Assembly: GCA_024364805.1 (NCBI GenBank)
Contig: CM044501.1
Location: 53,021,259-53,068,297, forward strand
Origin: Euprymna scolopes
Taxonomy: Eukaryota > Mollusca > Cephalopoda > Sepiida > Sepiolidae
Direction: 5' to 3'
DNA length: 47,039 bases
Under the pieces are notes generated by a model, which was given only the letters and a program-made list of their open reading frames with translations, was not told the origin of the DNA and did not search any database. The position numbers and the translations under genes are program-made. Each line of letters begins with the position of its first letter. Positions within the stretch are counted from its first letter, which is position 1. Positions 42,501-46,794 of this stretch are shown one piece after another.

Positions 42501-45500
42501 AAAGCAAACCACATCATCACATTTACTTGTTGCTGTTGACTATTCTATTTAACGCTGTCCAAATACTTTGAACTTGTTTGTGCATTCACTGTACACATGT
42601 GCTTGCTGTCTTCATTCAAATTCTGTGCTTGATTTCACCTTTGTATGACCTTTGTGTCAATCATGATATCTGTCAGTGATATAATAAAGGATTTACCATT
42701 TCGAATAAGATTGCAACATTAGTTTTAAAACAAGTAACAATATTTTATTTTCTGAAGTTAGAATATCTGGTTTTGTTACCAAACAACATTCACTTCTAAC
42801 CAGACACAAAGCAGATCAGTCTGCTTTAATTCCTGATTTTATCCAGCACTGGTCTTAAACAATATACTTGAGTCCAACTGAGCACAAACAGGTCCACTTA
42901 TCTCTTCCTCTCAAACCGACAGGGGTTCAACTGATCCATCTCTTCCAAGTTTGCTGAAATATATAGATAACTTTCATTTGAAGTTGACCATGCAGCCTCC
43001 CTACATGTAGATGATCTGTTTTATCACTGAACATAAAATCTTAGAAACCAGGAGATCTACAGGGTGGAATGATAAAAATTATCGCTCTAGAAAAGACTAC
43101 ATAATTCCATTTGTGTTTGATGAAAGCTGGTTTTCTCTTGTTGCAAACCATCTACTAGTTTGCCAGTTGTGTACAAATCTCAAGAGCAGTAGGAGCTTTC
43201 TATCATGACTGAAAGTGACACAATGTTCAATGAGCGAGATCGGAGATGTGTCACTGTACAACTCATGCTCTCTACCGATCCAAGTTATGACAACAGAACC
43301 ATTGCCAGCACCCTCAGAATGCATTGCTGGATTGCCATGAATAATAGGGACATGTCAAAGGTGATGGAAACTGTTCCCGGCCACAGTTATGGTCTTTGGT
43401 GTAGTTTCAAGTGAGGGCCACATCATGCCACCTCACATCTGCGAAATCCGCTTGAAAGTCACACCTGGATGTGCTGAAGAGTGTGGTTATCCTCTGGTGC
43501 AATCAGATGGCCACTAGCAGACCCTGTATGTGACAGCAGGACTTGGCACTGGCCCACAGTCCAAAGAGACTCGAGCTTGAAAGAGTGCTTCAACTTTGTA
43601 CCCTTCTCACTACCCCCTTCCTCCCCCTACCTGAACACGCGAGACTGCTTCATTTGGTTATACATCAAGAATATCACCCACATGACCTCCCACAGCACCA
43701 AAGCCAGCCTAATCGCTAAGTATTGCCGAGCTCTTGACAGTGCTAGTGGAAAAAGCATGCTCCCAGTTCTGGACCCGTATTAAGGTGGTGATTGAGGTTG
43801 AAGGTGGCTACATTGAATAGGTGTCAGCTGTACTACATAAGTTATCTGAATGGATTTTTTTTTTTTTTTTTTTTTCAATAAATTTTACAATAAAGCTGTA
43901 GTGTTGTTTTCTTTAGGGCGACAAATTTATCATTCTTATATTATCTAGATTGAGCATTAATTCTGCAGAATTTCTAGTGGCCTATGCAATCCTGTTTTCA
44001 AGAAATTAATATTTCCAATAGCTCTTCTGATATTTTGGTTCATCTCTTCTCTAATATTTCTCCCAATGCAGTCCTACCGTCTAGCACATGCATCTAAACA
44101 TGCATCATTGTGCATGTTTGCATCTATACTTAATTGTTAATTGATTATGACCTGATTAAGTACATCCGATTAGAAGATTGGAGGAGCTACCCCATACTGC
44201 TATTACCAACATGTCCATGCTAACCCAATGGGGTAGTACCTGCTAGGGTCTCATTTATAGGTTCAACAGAATCTGTTCCAGTCATAACACTCAACTGCTT
44301 TAGACAGTCGTGGGCAATATATTTGATTCTATCCAACCCAATCACCTGAAATAAATAATTTTTACTTTTTTCTTTCTGCTTAACCTCTTTTGCATTCCTA
44401 TCTACCCCCTCCTCCCAACAATCCAGGATATAGCTGAAAACTACATCAAGTTGTGAGTCCCCAATTTGGAGCTTTGGAAAGCATGGAGTCACCCTTTACT
44501 TATGTCTCTTAGACCCTCTCCAACCTAGAGTGGTAATATCTGTCAAAACTCTATCTAACGGTTAAATAAAAACTATCATTGATAGACTATTTGTTTATAA
44601 AATATACATCTCCAAAAGAAATTGGCAAATCAATTGTATACTGAACTGAAGTGGCACTCACTATAAGTATATATACTGACTTGCACTAAAGGAGGAAGTT
44701 TCATGGGAATATCAAATTTACAAGCTATACCCACTTGCTTGTGTCCCTGTCAATGGAGATGATTATGTTAGACTTTTGAAGTTTTTGCAGAGAGCTGTCA
44801 ACGTCCTCTTACAAACAGTGCCTAGTATTCCCAAATGGTCACCCATATGCTACTGATCAGGTTCAATGTTGCTTAACATTGGTGATCTAATGAGAACTGA
44901 CGTCCTGCTTATGCTGTATATAAACCAATCATATACAAAACGTGTACAGTTTTAGCAGAACATGACGAAACAATGGTTGTTATACCATTAAAATCAGCAG
45001 CCAATACATTAACTATCTCTTCTTCAAAGTTAAACTTTTTTGTTTTTATAGCTTTGTACATCCCTTCCTTCTCTATTGAACTTAAAAGGTTTACTTTTTA
45101 GCTAATCCATTTAGAGTCCAGGAAATTGAATGCTGATGATACATTCGGGCTTGGTTTGCCTGAAATGATTGCATCTTTCTGTCCCTTTTTATTAGTAGTT
45201 CCTTACATCAAATGGATTCATGCTATTTTCTGGAGCTATTTTAAAAAAAGTTTGGTAGTGTGTTTAAAGCAGGTGGGAACAAATACATCATAGAAATAGA
45301 TGAATGCATTGTTTTTGTTTTCACAACTTCGTTTGATCTTAACTTAAAACCCATCATCCAGCTAACGTTTTATCTTCACTTCAGATTTGATGTTTGATTA
45401 TTTGTTCTTACAGGTTCCATATTGATCTACACAGTGGTGATAATATTGCCATGCATTTCAACCCCCGCATACCTGACCAGGTTGTTGTCCGCAATTCTTA

Positions 45501-46680
45501 CCTGGATGGAGAATGGGGAGAAGAAGATAGAGAAAATGATTACTTCCCCTTTGAGGAATCTGAACCTTTTGACATCTTCATCTCTTGTCAACCTGATGCT
45601 TATAAAGTAAGAGTGAAAAAAATTTTTTTTTTTTTAAATTTACCCCAAATAAGATATATTGCCACTGAAGTGTAAGCTGTTACTAATGATAGGAGTGAAA
45701 CTTAAAATGAAAAAAATTGGATGGGGAGTTGGGCAGCAAGATGTTTGTTCAGATAAAATTTAAATTTATGTATCTTGTAGTTGGAAAGCAAGCATTCCAG
45801 AAAAACTAATCGTAATACTTAAAGGTTTCAAAATTTCAAATTTTGAAGGGTCCAAATAGTGTTGGGACAATTTCTAAATTTTTTCCTATTCCGATTCCAG
45901 GAAAATGTTGATTAACGATTCCGATACCAAGTATGATTCTGATTCCTGTGGAATTGTTGTTTTGAAATATATCATTATATAATAGAAAGTTTTTGTGCAG
46001 CGAAAAAATTTGGTACAGCGAAAAAGTGGAAATACAATTAAGAGAATTTCGAAAATGATTTGATTTTTTTCGTAAAATTTCTTTCATTGAAGATATTTTA
46101 ACCATGAATTAAACATGCACCATGAACTTAATAACAATCAATTTCAGGAGTTATTTTATATATTAACAAATATAAAGAAAAAGGGCGGACGTACACTAAG
46201 GCTACCCCAGTAGCGAAATACGCATCGGCTCCGATGTTGTACGTTGTTCGACTGAGGGAGAAGTTATTATTTTTACAAGGAAAGAATTTTTGCTTGTGTG
46301 ACCTAGTTTTTTAAAATTTATTTTGGCTTCAAATTTGTACATGGTTTTTTGTCATGATTTTATCTGTTTTTAAAAGAACTATTTAATGGATTAAATAAAA
46401 ATGCACCAATTGAAAAGTTGCATCTTAAGAATGGATCCATTATTTTCAATTGTCTGTCCATCCATTTTTCTCTGCTGTATCAAAATATTTTTCCTTGTTA
46501 AATGAAACAATTGCATTTTGTAAAATTTCTGTTAATATATTTCTTTTTTTTTTTTTTTTCTTTCAGATTTATATCAATGGAGTTTTCTTTGCGGATTATC
46601 CACACAGATTTCCATGTCAAAGTGTCACTCATTTACTTGTTGGAGAAGGAGCCCATTTCTTTGAACCTGAAATCTTATAA
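2565..46680 (+). CDS. Four-CRD (tandem-repeat) galectin gene, 5' incomplete
   Basis: Galectins are beta-galactoside-binding lectins; multi-CRD forms in bivalves act in glycan recognition and immunity (family knowledge). Eleven exons, all with AG acceptors and GT donors in consistent phase, give about 509 residues plus a stop: 2565-2766, 9381-9500, 11393-11481, 28988-29186, 29802-29921, 32546-32634, 34543-34738, 40306-40425, 42361-42449, 45414-45606 and 46567-46680. Each CRD is three exons (89, 193-202, 120 nt) and all four carry the H-x-N-P-R and W-G-x-E signatures. No transmembrane segment is visible. A signal peptide cannot be judged because the start lies upstream of the window. CRD1 lacks its first exon here; CRD2-4 are complete (about 136, 135 and 131 residues) and directly joined. 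Introns run from 0.6 to 17.5 kb and are full of transposons. Identity is very secure; the exact family member is not. Confidence 0.93.
3521..3550. repeat. (TA)n microsatellite
   Basis: Fifteen TA units in the first large intron. Confidence 0.95.
3755..4040 (+). repeat. Dispersed SINE-like repeat, copy 2
   Basis: Second copy of the family at 810-1070, sharing the AGCTAAAAGT start, the GGTTTCAATTCTAG block and the GAATTGGCTCTATAATAATA to ACAACCAGGTAG end. Confidence 0.7.
4041..5495. other. Intron, unclassified repeat-like sequence
   Basis: No host exon seen. A 152-codon minus-strand frame at 4170-4628 shows no motif I recognise. The part from 4880 to 5450 is less AT-rich than its surroundings and reads like old transposon sequence, but no domain or terminal repeat could be assigned. 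Confidence 0.4.
5500..5800 (-). mobile_element. LTR-like fossil, antisense
   Basis: Read on the minus strand, this resembles 7630-7967: both have TGACGTCAT near the start, then AATTAGTCAG and AGTCGG-CAGTC blocks, an ATCGATA motif, and an AATAAA-type signal near the end. This looks like a solo LTR of a retroelement. No internal coding region is attached. Family unknown; decayed, so probably old. Confidence 0.4.
5800..7629. other. Intron between two LTR-like fossils
   Basis: No host exon recognised. A short piece at 6035-6075 (CTAGTGGCTTTTGGTCTTGATAAG) resembles the 3' tail of LINE family A. At 7389-7400 the minus strand carries GGTTCGAGTCTC, close to a pol III B box, but no A box partner is convincing. 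Confidence 0.35.
7630..7967 (+). mobile_element. LTR-like fossil
   Basis: Begins TGTTGTCG and ends TTCCACA (TG...CA termini), about 338 bp, with CCAATGAAATAAAG as a possible promoter and polyadenylation block near the right end. It is similar to the minus-strand copy at 5500-5800. No clear target duplication and no internal genes, so a solo LTR relic of an unassigned LTR retroelement. Confidence 0.42.
7968..9380. other. AT-rich intron
   Basis: No gene, RNA or mobile element recognised; homopolymer A and T runs near 8830, 9060-9080 and 9180. It ends at the acceptor of galectin exon 9381-9500. Confidence 0.5.
9381..9500 (+). CDS. Galectin CRD1, C-terminal exon
   Basis: 120-nt, 40-codon exon with both boundaries between codons (acceptor CTGACAG, donor GTAAGT). 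It starts VFVNGSFFLEFEHR, the classic galectin F4/F5 strand signature, and runs on to a W-L-R-I-S-D-G turn and L-x-x-V segment of the closing beta strands. It ends MQDYV, which joins directly to KVPYVG of CRD2 without any linker. Confidence 0.92.
10330..11345 (+). repeat. Nested tandem repeat array
   Basis: A unit of roughly 110-125 bp recurs about five times: CCATGAATAAATATTTGAAG, ATATAAAGAACTTGAT, CCAAAATTACTGGATTCAGC, ATTAAATAACCC, TTGATATGCCATAAAACAAA. Copies are seen near 10485, 10600, 11010, 11110 and 11235. A longer leader with CCAGATCAGGCTGTCTGAAG and CTCAATCATGTTC precedes the copies at 10370 and again at 10868, giving a higher-order repeat of about 500 bp. A related leader fragment lies at 29335-29365. 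Confidence 0.75.
11393..11481 (+). CDS. Galectin CRD2, first exon
   Basis: 89-nt exon (29 codons plus AG) after the acceptor TTCTTTTCCAG, with donor GTAGGT. It starts KVPYVGTIENGMAIGKAIEI and ends DDE plus the split Arg. This is the usual galectin opening: a Pro-Tyr near the start, a G-x-x-I-G turn, then a G-x-V-type strand. The following intron is the largest of the gene at 17.5 kb. Confidence 0.9.
11937..12534. mobile_element. 598-bp foldback (MITE-like) element with 8-bp target duplication
   Basis: Nearly the whole element is one inverted repeat: arms of about 285 bp meet near 12236. Ends read GGGTTTGTATTACTGTACAC on both strands (21 identical bases), and the inner arms share AAAATGGCGCCCGACTCTCT. 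Exact GATATGCC copies flank it at 11929-11936 and 12535-12542. An 8-bp duplication fits hAT-like transposition (family knowledge), but no transposase is present. It sits in the 17.5-kb galectin intron and would form a long hairpin in the pre-mRNA. Confidence 0.9.
12543..13669. other. AT-rich intron
   Basis: Nothing recognised beyond low-complexity A/T sequence. Confidence 0.5.
13670..13970. mobile_element. Candidate MITE with inverted ends
   Basis: The left end ACGTATGTAAGGGAGATAACT (13675 on) is the imperfect inverse of AGAGTTACCCCCCTTTACAACGT near 13950-13968. About 300 bp lie between. The AAGGGAGATAACT motif recurs in mollusc repeats (from memory) and reappears inverted near 26595. The target duplication is not clear. 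Confidence 0.45.
14514..14553 (+). ncRNA. U2 snRNA-like fragment (pseudogene)
   Basis: The run from GGCCTTCGGG to AAGATCTAAGTG, then TAGTATCTGTTCTT, matches the conserved 5' part of U2 spliceosomal RNA with one inserted base, including the GTAGTA branch-site-pairing segment. The first about 12 nt and the Sm site and stem-loops downstream are not recognisable, so this is a fragment and not a working gene. Confidence 0.65.
14738..14926. repeat. A-rich, (GT)n and (TA)n low-complexity block
   Basis: Poly-A from 14738, an AAC-interrupted A-rich run to 14797, then GT repeats at 14871-14886 running into TA repeats to 14926. Confidence 0.95.
15702..15773. repeat. (AT)n microsatellite
   Basis: About 36 AT units, the longest dinucleotide tract in the window. 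Confidence 0.97.
15774..18350. other. AT-rich intron without recognised features
   Basis: No exon, RNA gene or transposon domain recognised. The stretch 17500-17720 is less AT-rich and may be an old SINE, but no pol III boxes could be assigned. Confidence 0.45.
18370..18615 (+). repeat. Tandem duplication of about 115 bp
   Basis: ATTTTGTTATTCCATTC, CGGATCACTGGTTGGAAATC and ATACAACAGCGAGTGAAGGTA (from 18371) recur as ATTTCGTTATTCGATT, GAATCGCCGGTTGAAAATCC and ATACAACAGCAATAACAGCA (from 18491). The second copy is split by a poly-A tract at 18553-18598. Confidence 0.7.
18930..19340 (+). repeat. Pair of diverged direct repeats of about 75 bp
   Basis: AAATAATCAATGCGACAATA, TTTTACTGTGTACGTTTTCAG and GTCCCAATT at 18931-18990 recur at 19268-19330 with few changes. 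They lie in the roughly 800-bp stretch between a stray Tc1 end-like sequence at 18807 and the Tc1 element proper. Confidence 0.65.
19646..21238 (-). mobile_element. Tc1-type DNA transposon with long IR/DR ends
   Basis: The inverted ends are about 165-215 bp: AAGCTAAATTTAATGTAACT through CCTCATTTGATTG to GTTCATATTTGAC on the left matches the reverse complement of the right end. At the right end the motif GCGGACTTTCTTTTTGCC occurs twice exactly (21017-21034 and 21214-21231), an IR/DR arrangement as in Sleeping Beauty-like Tc1 elements. The right terminus CATTG abuts TA (21239-21240), the expected target. The inner left motif is at 19797-19814; the outer left motif is absent next to the element. 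Confidence 0.9.
20029..20860 (-). pseudogene. Tc1 transposase, DD34E, frameshifted
   Basis: On the minus strand: a helix-turn-helix with LSNREIVRRL and CDEKTVRKTV (20860-20740), a middle part with VLFNDESKFNRLGSD (first catalytic Asp, frame 20534-20331), and a C-terminal part with FMQDNSPIHTT and QSPHLNPIENVWHYIK (frame 20334-20029). Exactly 34 residues separate the second Asp from the Glu. The coding region is split over at least three frames, so it is not functional. Confidence 0.9.
21255..22690 (+). mobile_element. Penelope-like retroelement remnant (RT plus GIY-YIG type)
   Basis: Short blocks read NPTRPEIGKISKNILDRIN, NTTDMAKWFSNI and LQFDIENYY at 21265-21470, VTLDLRKGCYEPYKKNANP near 21810-21870, a Cys cluster (CGRQSECPLKGNC) near 22275-22310, and NWNILKRANTCSF near 22520-22560. 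The order of reverse transcriptase, Cys-rich linker and endonuclease region resembles Penelope-like elements as I remember them from cnidarian and mollusc genomes. Heavily decayed; starts immediately right of the Tc1 element. Confidence 0.55.
22700..24870. other. AT-rich intron with simple repeats
   Basis: Includes a (TA)n tract near 23167, C and A runs near 23443 and 23480, (GT)n at 23844-23867 and many GTATAT-rich stretches near 23980-24090. Open frames here come from low-complexity sequence. No exon or RNA gene recognised. Confidence 0.5.
25080..25505 (+). mobile_element. RTE-like LINE endonuclease fragment
   Basis: Plus frames read ATWNVRSLHQVGKFDNVKSE, MDIDILGFAE (25195-25290) and, after a deletion of the middle, CGSDHIPVVYTFN (25450-25500). 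These are the first and last conserved blocks of the apurinic endonuclease domain of RTE-like LINEs. The internal part and the reverse transcriptase are missing. Confidence 0.65.
25540..28418 (+). mobile_element. Jockey-type LINE, decayed, lacking its 3' end
   Basis: ORF1 zinc knuckles: RCFNCQKFGHHKEVC and CGKCSNGA at 25555-25650. ORF2 endonuclease: FIILGGFNCHSS near 27085-27118 and YSTIDPTICDP near 27235-27268. Reverse transcriptase: NYRPISLTSCLYK near 27560-27600, SGYRKGRSMIDHLF near 27665-27705 and KLHLDPTLKLNN near 28108-28140. The C-terminal KLDYGCFVYGTAKK near 28320-28360 is the last block. Numerous stops and frameshifts; sequence stops resembling the family near 28418 with no tail, unusual for LINEs, which normally lose the 5' end. 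Confidence 0.8.
26395..26640. repeat. Insert between Jockey ORF1 and ORF2 with a hairpin
   Basis: GGTAATCGATATT at 26412 and AATATCGATTACC ending at 26457 form a 13-bp inverted repeat around a direct duplication of ATATCGATATTGGTTA. Downstream, GGTTATCTCCCTTTTATT is the inverse of the AAGGGAGATAACT motif of the candidate MITE at 13670. This could be a small insertion or part of the element's own inter-ORF region. Confidence 0.4.
28419..28987. other. Intron tail before galectin exon
   Basis: AT-rich, no repeat or gene recognised; ends with the acceptor of exon 28988-29186. Confidence 0.5.
28988..29186 (+). CDS. Galectin CRD2, central exon
   Basis: 199-nt exon: one base finishing Arg, then 66 codons. 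Acceptor TATTCAG, donor GTAAAT. Binding residues: LHFNPRPD, VVLNNY and GWGEEQI. His, Asn, Arg, Val, Asn, Trp and Glu are all present. The position of galectin-1 Arg73 is Ile, as it is Leu in CRD1. It ends EEGMR in strand F4. Confidence 0.93.
29802..29921 (+). CDS. Galectin CRD2, C-terminal exon
   Basis: 120-nt exon, 40 codons, phase 0 on both sides; acceptor TTGAACAG, donor GTATGT. It starts IFLDHKLFAVYPYRCGVHEM, matching F4/F5 with Y-P-Y-R in place of the usual F-x-H-R, then YLHIKG and QYLEPL. The usual Asn-Gly turn is Asp-His here. It joins directly to PNDF of CRD3. Confidence 0.9.
30100..30520 (+). mobile_element. LINE reverse-transcriptase C-terminal fragment (RTE-like)
   Basis: Plus frames give VMIYASETWPVR near 30170-30210, then RSVGRGGPKKIWEDM and LRERGINKELTGDRFLLKS near 30370-30482. 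The order S-E-T-W, then G-R-G-x-P-K-K-x-W, then K-E-L-x-x-D-R is the C-terminal pattern of a large LINE group. 5' truncated. Possibly the same family as the endonuclease fragment at 25080-25505. Confidence 0.65.
30660..31085 (+). repeat. Direct duplication, copy 1 (about 410 bp)
   Basis: Shares with 31170-31550: GAGATACATAAATAT, AGTATATCTTTCTTGTGGTC, TCTTGGTTTTACT, GCACCATTCCT, GAGGATAGTGTCTGGTAGGT and AATTCAAAATCTCTGTAT in the same order and spacing. No coding potential. Confidence 0.8.
31170..31550 (+). repeat. Direct duplication, copy 2
   Basis: Second copy of 30660-31085, about 500 bp downstream in the same orientation; perhaps 75-80 percent alike by eye. Confidence 0.8.
31960..32460 (+). 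repeat. 26-bp minisatellite interrupted by an assembly gap
   Basis: The unit CTATAAATTTCAAACCTTTT plus TATGGC repeats on the left (31960-31993) and on the right (32406-32462) of 412 Ns. The gap (31994-32405) is almost certainly an unresolved array of the same unit, so its true length is unknown. Long open frames across it are artefacts of the Ns. Confidence 0.9.
31994..32405. other. Assembly gap (412 N)
   Basis: Undetermined bases inside the intron 29922-32545, bounded on both sides by the 26-bp minisatellite. Confidence 1.
32546..32634 (+). CDS. Galectin CRD3, first exon
   Basis: 89-nt exon (29 codons plus CG, completing Arg in the next exon), acceptor TTTCTTTCAG, donor GTAAGA. It begins PNDFMKEIPSGLQPKDVIKV, followed by KGMMHPHGE. 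The I-P-x-G-L and I-x-V-x-G pattern is the standard start of a galectin fold. It lies only 140 bp downstream of the sequencing gap. Confidence 0.9.
32635..33873. other. AT-rich intron
   Basis: No gene or RNA recognised. The end (33796-33840, TCCTTGCATCAAGTGGCTTC, ATGCTTTGTCTGGAGCAA) resembles 45200-45243 (TCCTTACATCAAATGGATTC, ATGCTATTTTCTGGAGC), a short dispersed repeat lying near each hAT MITE copy. Confidence 0.5.
33882..34287. mobile_element. hAT-type MITE, 406 bp
   Basis: Ends TAGTGTTGAGAAAGTTAATC on the left and, inverted, TAGTGATGGGACGATTCCAA on the right, followed inward on both sides by runs of AATCGGAATCGG-like repeats. Flanks GTGCTTCC (33874-33881) and GTGCTTAC (34288-34295) are an 8-bp target duplication with one mismatch. 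Non-autonomous, with no transposase; the 8-bp duplication and TAG-type ends suggest hAT mobilisation. Confidence 0.8.
34543..34738 (+). CDS. Galectin CRD3, central exon
   Basis: 196-nt exon: one base of Arg plus 65 codons; acceptor CTTTTCAG, donor GTAAAC. It has the complete binding set: FHFNPRHD, VVMNNY, EWGEEVRE, including the Arg that is missing in CRD1 and CRD2. The loop before W is one to three residues longer than in CRD1 and CRD2 (STSDEW). Ends KDKFK in strand F4. Confidence 0.93.
34739..35631. other. Intron without recognised features
   Basis: AT-rich; short open frames carry no recognised motif. Confidence 0.45.
35632..38815 (-). mobile_element. Near full-length LINE (family A, Jockey/CR1-like)
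   Basis: On the minus strand, from the 5' side: endonuclease start HYHVFNIRGLHSNLPEVE and PDLLFISET (38560-38460), endonuclease block DFNIHNVKWL (about 38155-38125), reverse transcriptase AGIPQGSIQRPILFLIN and the catalytic IYADDTTIYGN (36670-36520), and the C-terminus RTARLWNSLLFPC to FKSNINKFLMGRPLK then stop at 35756. The 3' tail with GCCTTGATAAACGGTGACTCC ends in poly-T on the plus strand at 35632. Several frameshifts. The 5' limit is uncertain and may extend to about 39180. Confidence 0.88.
37884..37993 (+). mobile_element. LINE family A tail inserted in the opposite-strand LINE
   Basis: About 110 bp with TTATCCTTGAGTGGCCTCTT, GGCCTTGATAA and a 13-A tail matches the 3' tail at 2035-2098. 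It interrupts the antisense endonuclease: the uninterrupted copy at 1-287 runs GGATAAAAAAAGGTCTAG across this point. The A-rich flanks (AAAAAG) suggest target-primed insertion. Confidence 0.8.
39720..39925 (+). repeat. Dispersed direct repeat, copy 1
   Basis: Shares with 40843-41053: CTGGTGCATT, AGCAAACAGTAAGTAGTTGC, TAGGGATTAGATCC, GAAGCAGTTCAAA, GTCCATAGTTGCAGT, CTTCATTTGTGG and AAATGTACTAATGA. Family unknown; copies flank galectin exon 40306-40425. Confidence 0.75.
40306..40425 (+). CDS. Galectin CRD3, C-terminal exon
   Basis: 120-nt exon, 40 codons, phase 0; acceptor CCATTTCAG, donor GTAAGT. It begins IYVNERSYAKFYVRQDIDHV and ends VKILRRM. The family's N-G turn is N-E and the H-R pair is V-R, so this is the most diverged of the four F5 segments. 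It joins directly to EPPY of CRD4. Confidence 0.9.
40843..41053 (+). repeat. Dispersed direct repeat, copy 2
   Basis: Second copy of 39720-39925, same orientation, 1.1 kb downstream. Confidence 0.75.
41285..41397 (+). repeat. 23-bp minisatellite, five copies
   Basis: GCAACAAAACCATTGTAAAC plus ATT occurs five times head to tail; copies differ only at the fourth base (A or G) and the last is slightly short. Being 23 bp, it shifts frame each copy, so overlapping minus-strand open frames here are artefacts. Confidence 0.95.
41400..43056. other. Introns around exon 42361-42449, no further features
   Basis: Apart from the galectin exon, only AT-rich sequence and short unclassified repeat-like stretches (41400-41560, 42760-42960) are seen. 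Confidence 0.45.
42361..42449 (+). CDS. Galectin CRD4, first exon
   Basis: 89-nt exon, 29 codons plus AG; acceptor ATTTTCTTAG, donor GTATGT. It begins EPPYIEELPSPLDYGRWIHV, followed by TGAVIKHQE and the split Arg. The P-Y-x-x-x-L-P-x-x-L opening matches the other first exons. Confidence 0.92.
43060..43898 (+). mobile_element. mariner-type DNA transposon, internally deleted
   Basis: Bounded by TA at 43058-43059 and 43899-43900, with weakly inverted ends (CAGGGTGGAATGATAAAAAT and, inverted, CAGCTTTATTGTAAAATTT). The plus strand starts MTESDTMFNERDRRCVTVQL with TDPSYDNRTIASTLRMHC (DNA-binding part), then jumps to MSKVMETVP, SEGHIMPPHICEIRLKVTPG, VLKSVVILWCNQMA, QQDLALAHSP and NITHMTSHSTKASLIAKYCR. 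The segment with the first catalytic Asp is missing, and several frames are used, so it is inactive. At 839 bp it is well short of the usual 1.3 kb. Confidence 0.85.
44811..44900 (-). ncRNA. 5S rRNA-derived sequence (pseudogene or SINE head)
   Basis: On the minus strand GATCACCAATGTTAAGCAAC, ATGGGTGACCATTTGGGAAT and ACTAGGCACTGT follow the 5S rRNA order GATCACCGAAGTTAAGC, GGATGGGTGACCGCCTGGGAAT, ACCGGGTGCTGT. About 90 of 120 nt are recognisable. The internal control region is changed at several bases and the 5' 25-30 nt are not clear, so it is not a working 5S gene; a 5S-derived SINE or a single pseudogene both fit. Confidence 0.8.
45414..45606 (+). CDS. Galectin CRD4, central exon
   Basis: 193-nt exon: one base plus 64 codons; acceptor TTCTTACAG, donor GTAAGA. 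It has a full canonical ligand set: MHFNPRIPD, VVVRNSY, EWGEEDRE. The shortest central exon of the four, without the extra residues seen in the CRD1 and CRD2 loops. Ends PDAYK in strand F4. Confidence 0.94.
45857..46130. mobile_element. hAT-type MITE fragment, second copy
   Basis: Starts TAGTGTTGGGACAATTTC, then CCTATTCCGATTCC and GATTCCGATACCAAG, like the ends of the MITE at 33882-34287. A matching inverted right end was not found, so the copy is truncated; the right limit is a guess. Confidence 0.6.
46567..46680 (+). CDS. Galectin CRD4, terminal exon with stop
   Basis: 114 coding nt (37 codons and TAA at 46678-46680) after a long polypyrimidine tract ending TTTCAG. It reads IYINGVFFADYPHRFPCQSV, then THLLVGEG and FFEPEIL. 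It keeps the N-G turn and P-H-R, and stops three codons before the length of the other C-terminal exons, as expected for the true C-terminus of the protein. Confidence 0.95.
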   Translation: MYINGVFFADYPHRFPCQSVTHLLVGEGAHFFEPEIL

Positions 46681-46696
46681 ATACCAACTACTCCAC

Positions 46697-46794
46697 AATA
46701 AATACATATTTTCTTCTTTAAAACAGGTGAGAAGTGAAATCTAGGCCCTATGCATGTACACATACACTAATAAGATTCAAATCCACCAAATAAA
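46697..46794 (+). promoter_or_regulatory. Polyadenylation signals of the galectin gene
   Basis: Perfect AATAAA hexamers at 46697-46702 and 46789-46794, 17 and 109 bases after the stop codon. Either could define the transcript end. Between them, at 46724-46728, lies CAG-GTGAG, a strong splice-donor look-alike that would be used only if the 3' untranslated region contains an intron. Confidence 0.5.

Noticed and set aside
44220-44492. 90-codon minus-strand open frame
   Set aside because: No recognised domain; next to the 5S-derived element and probably repeat sequence.
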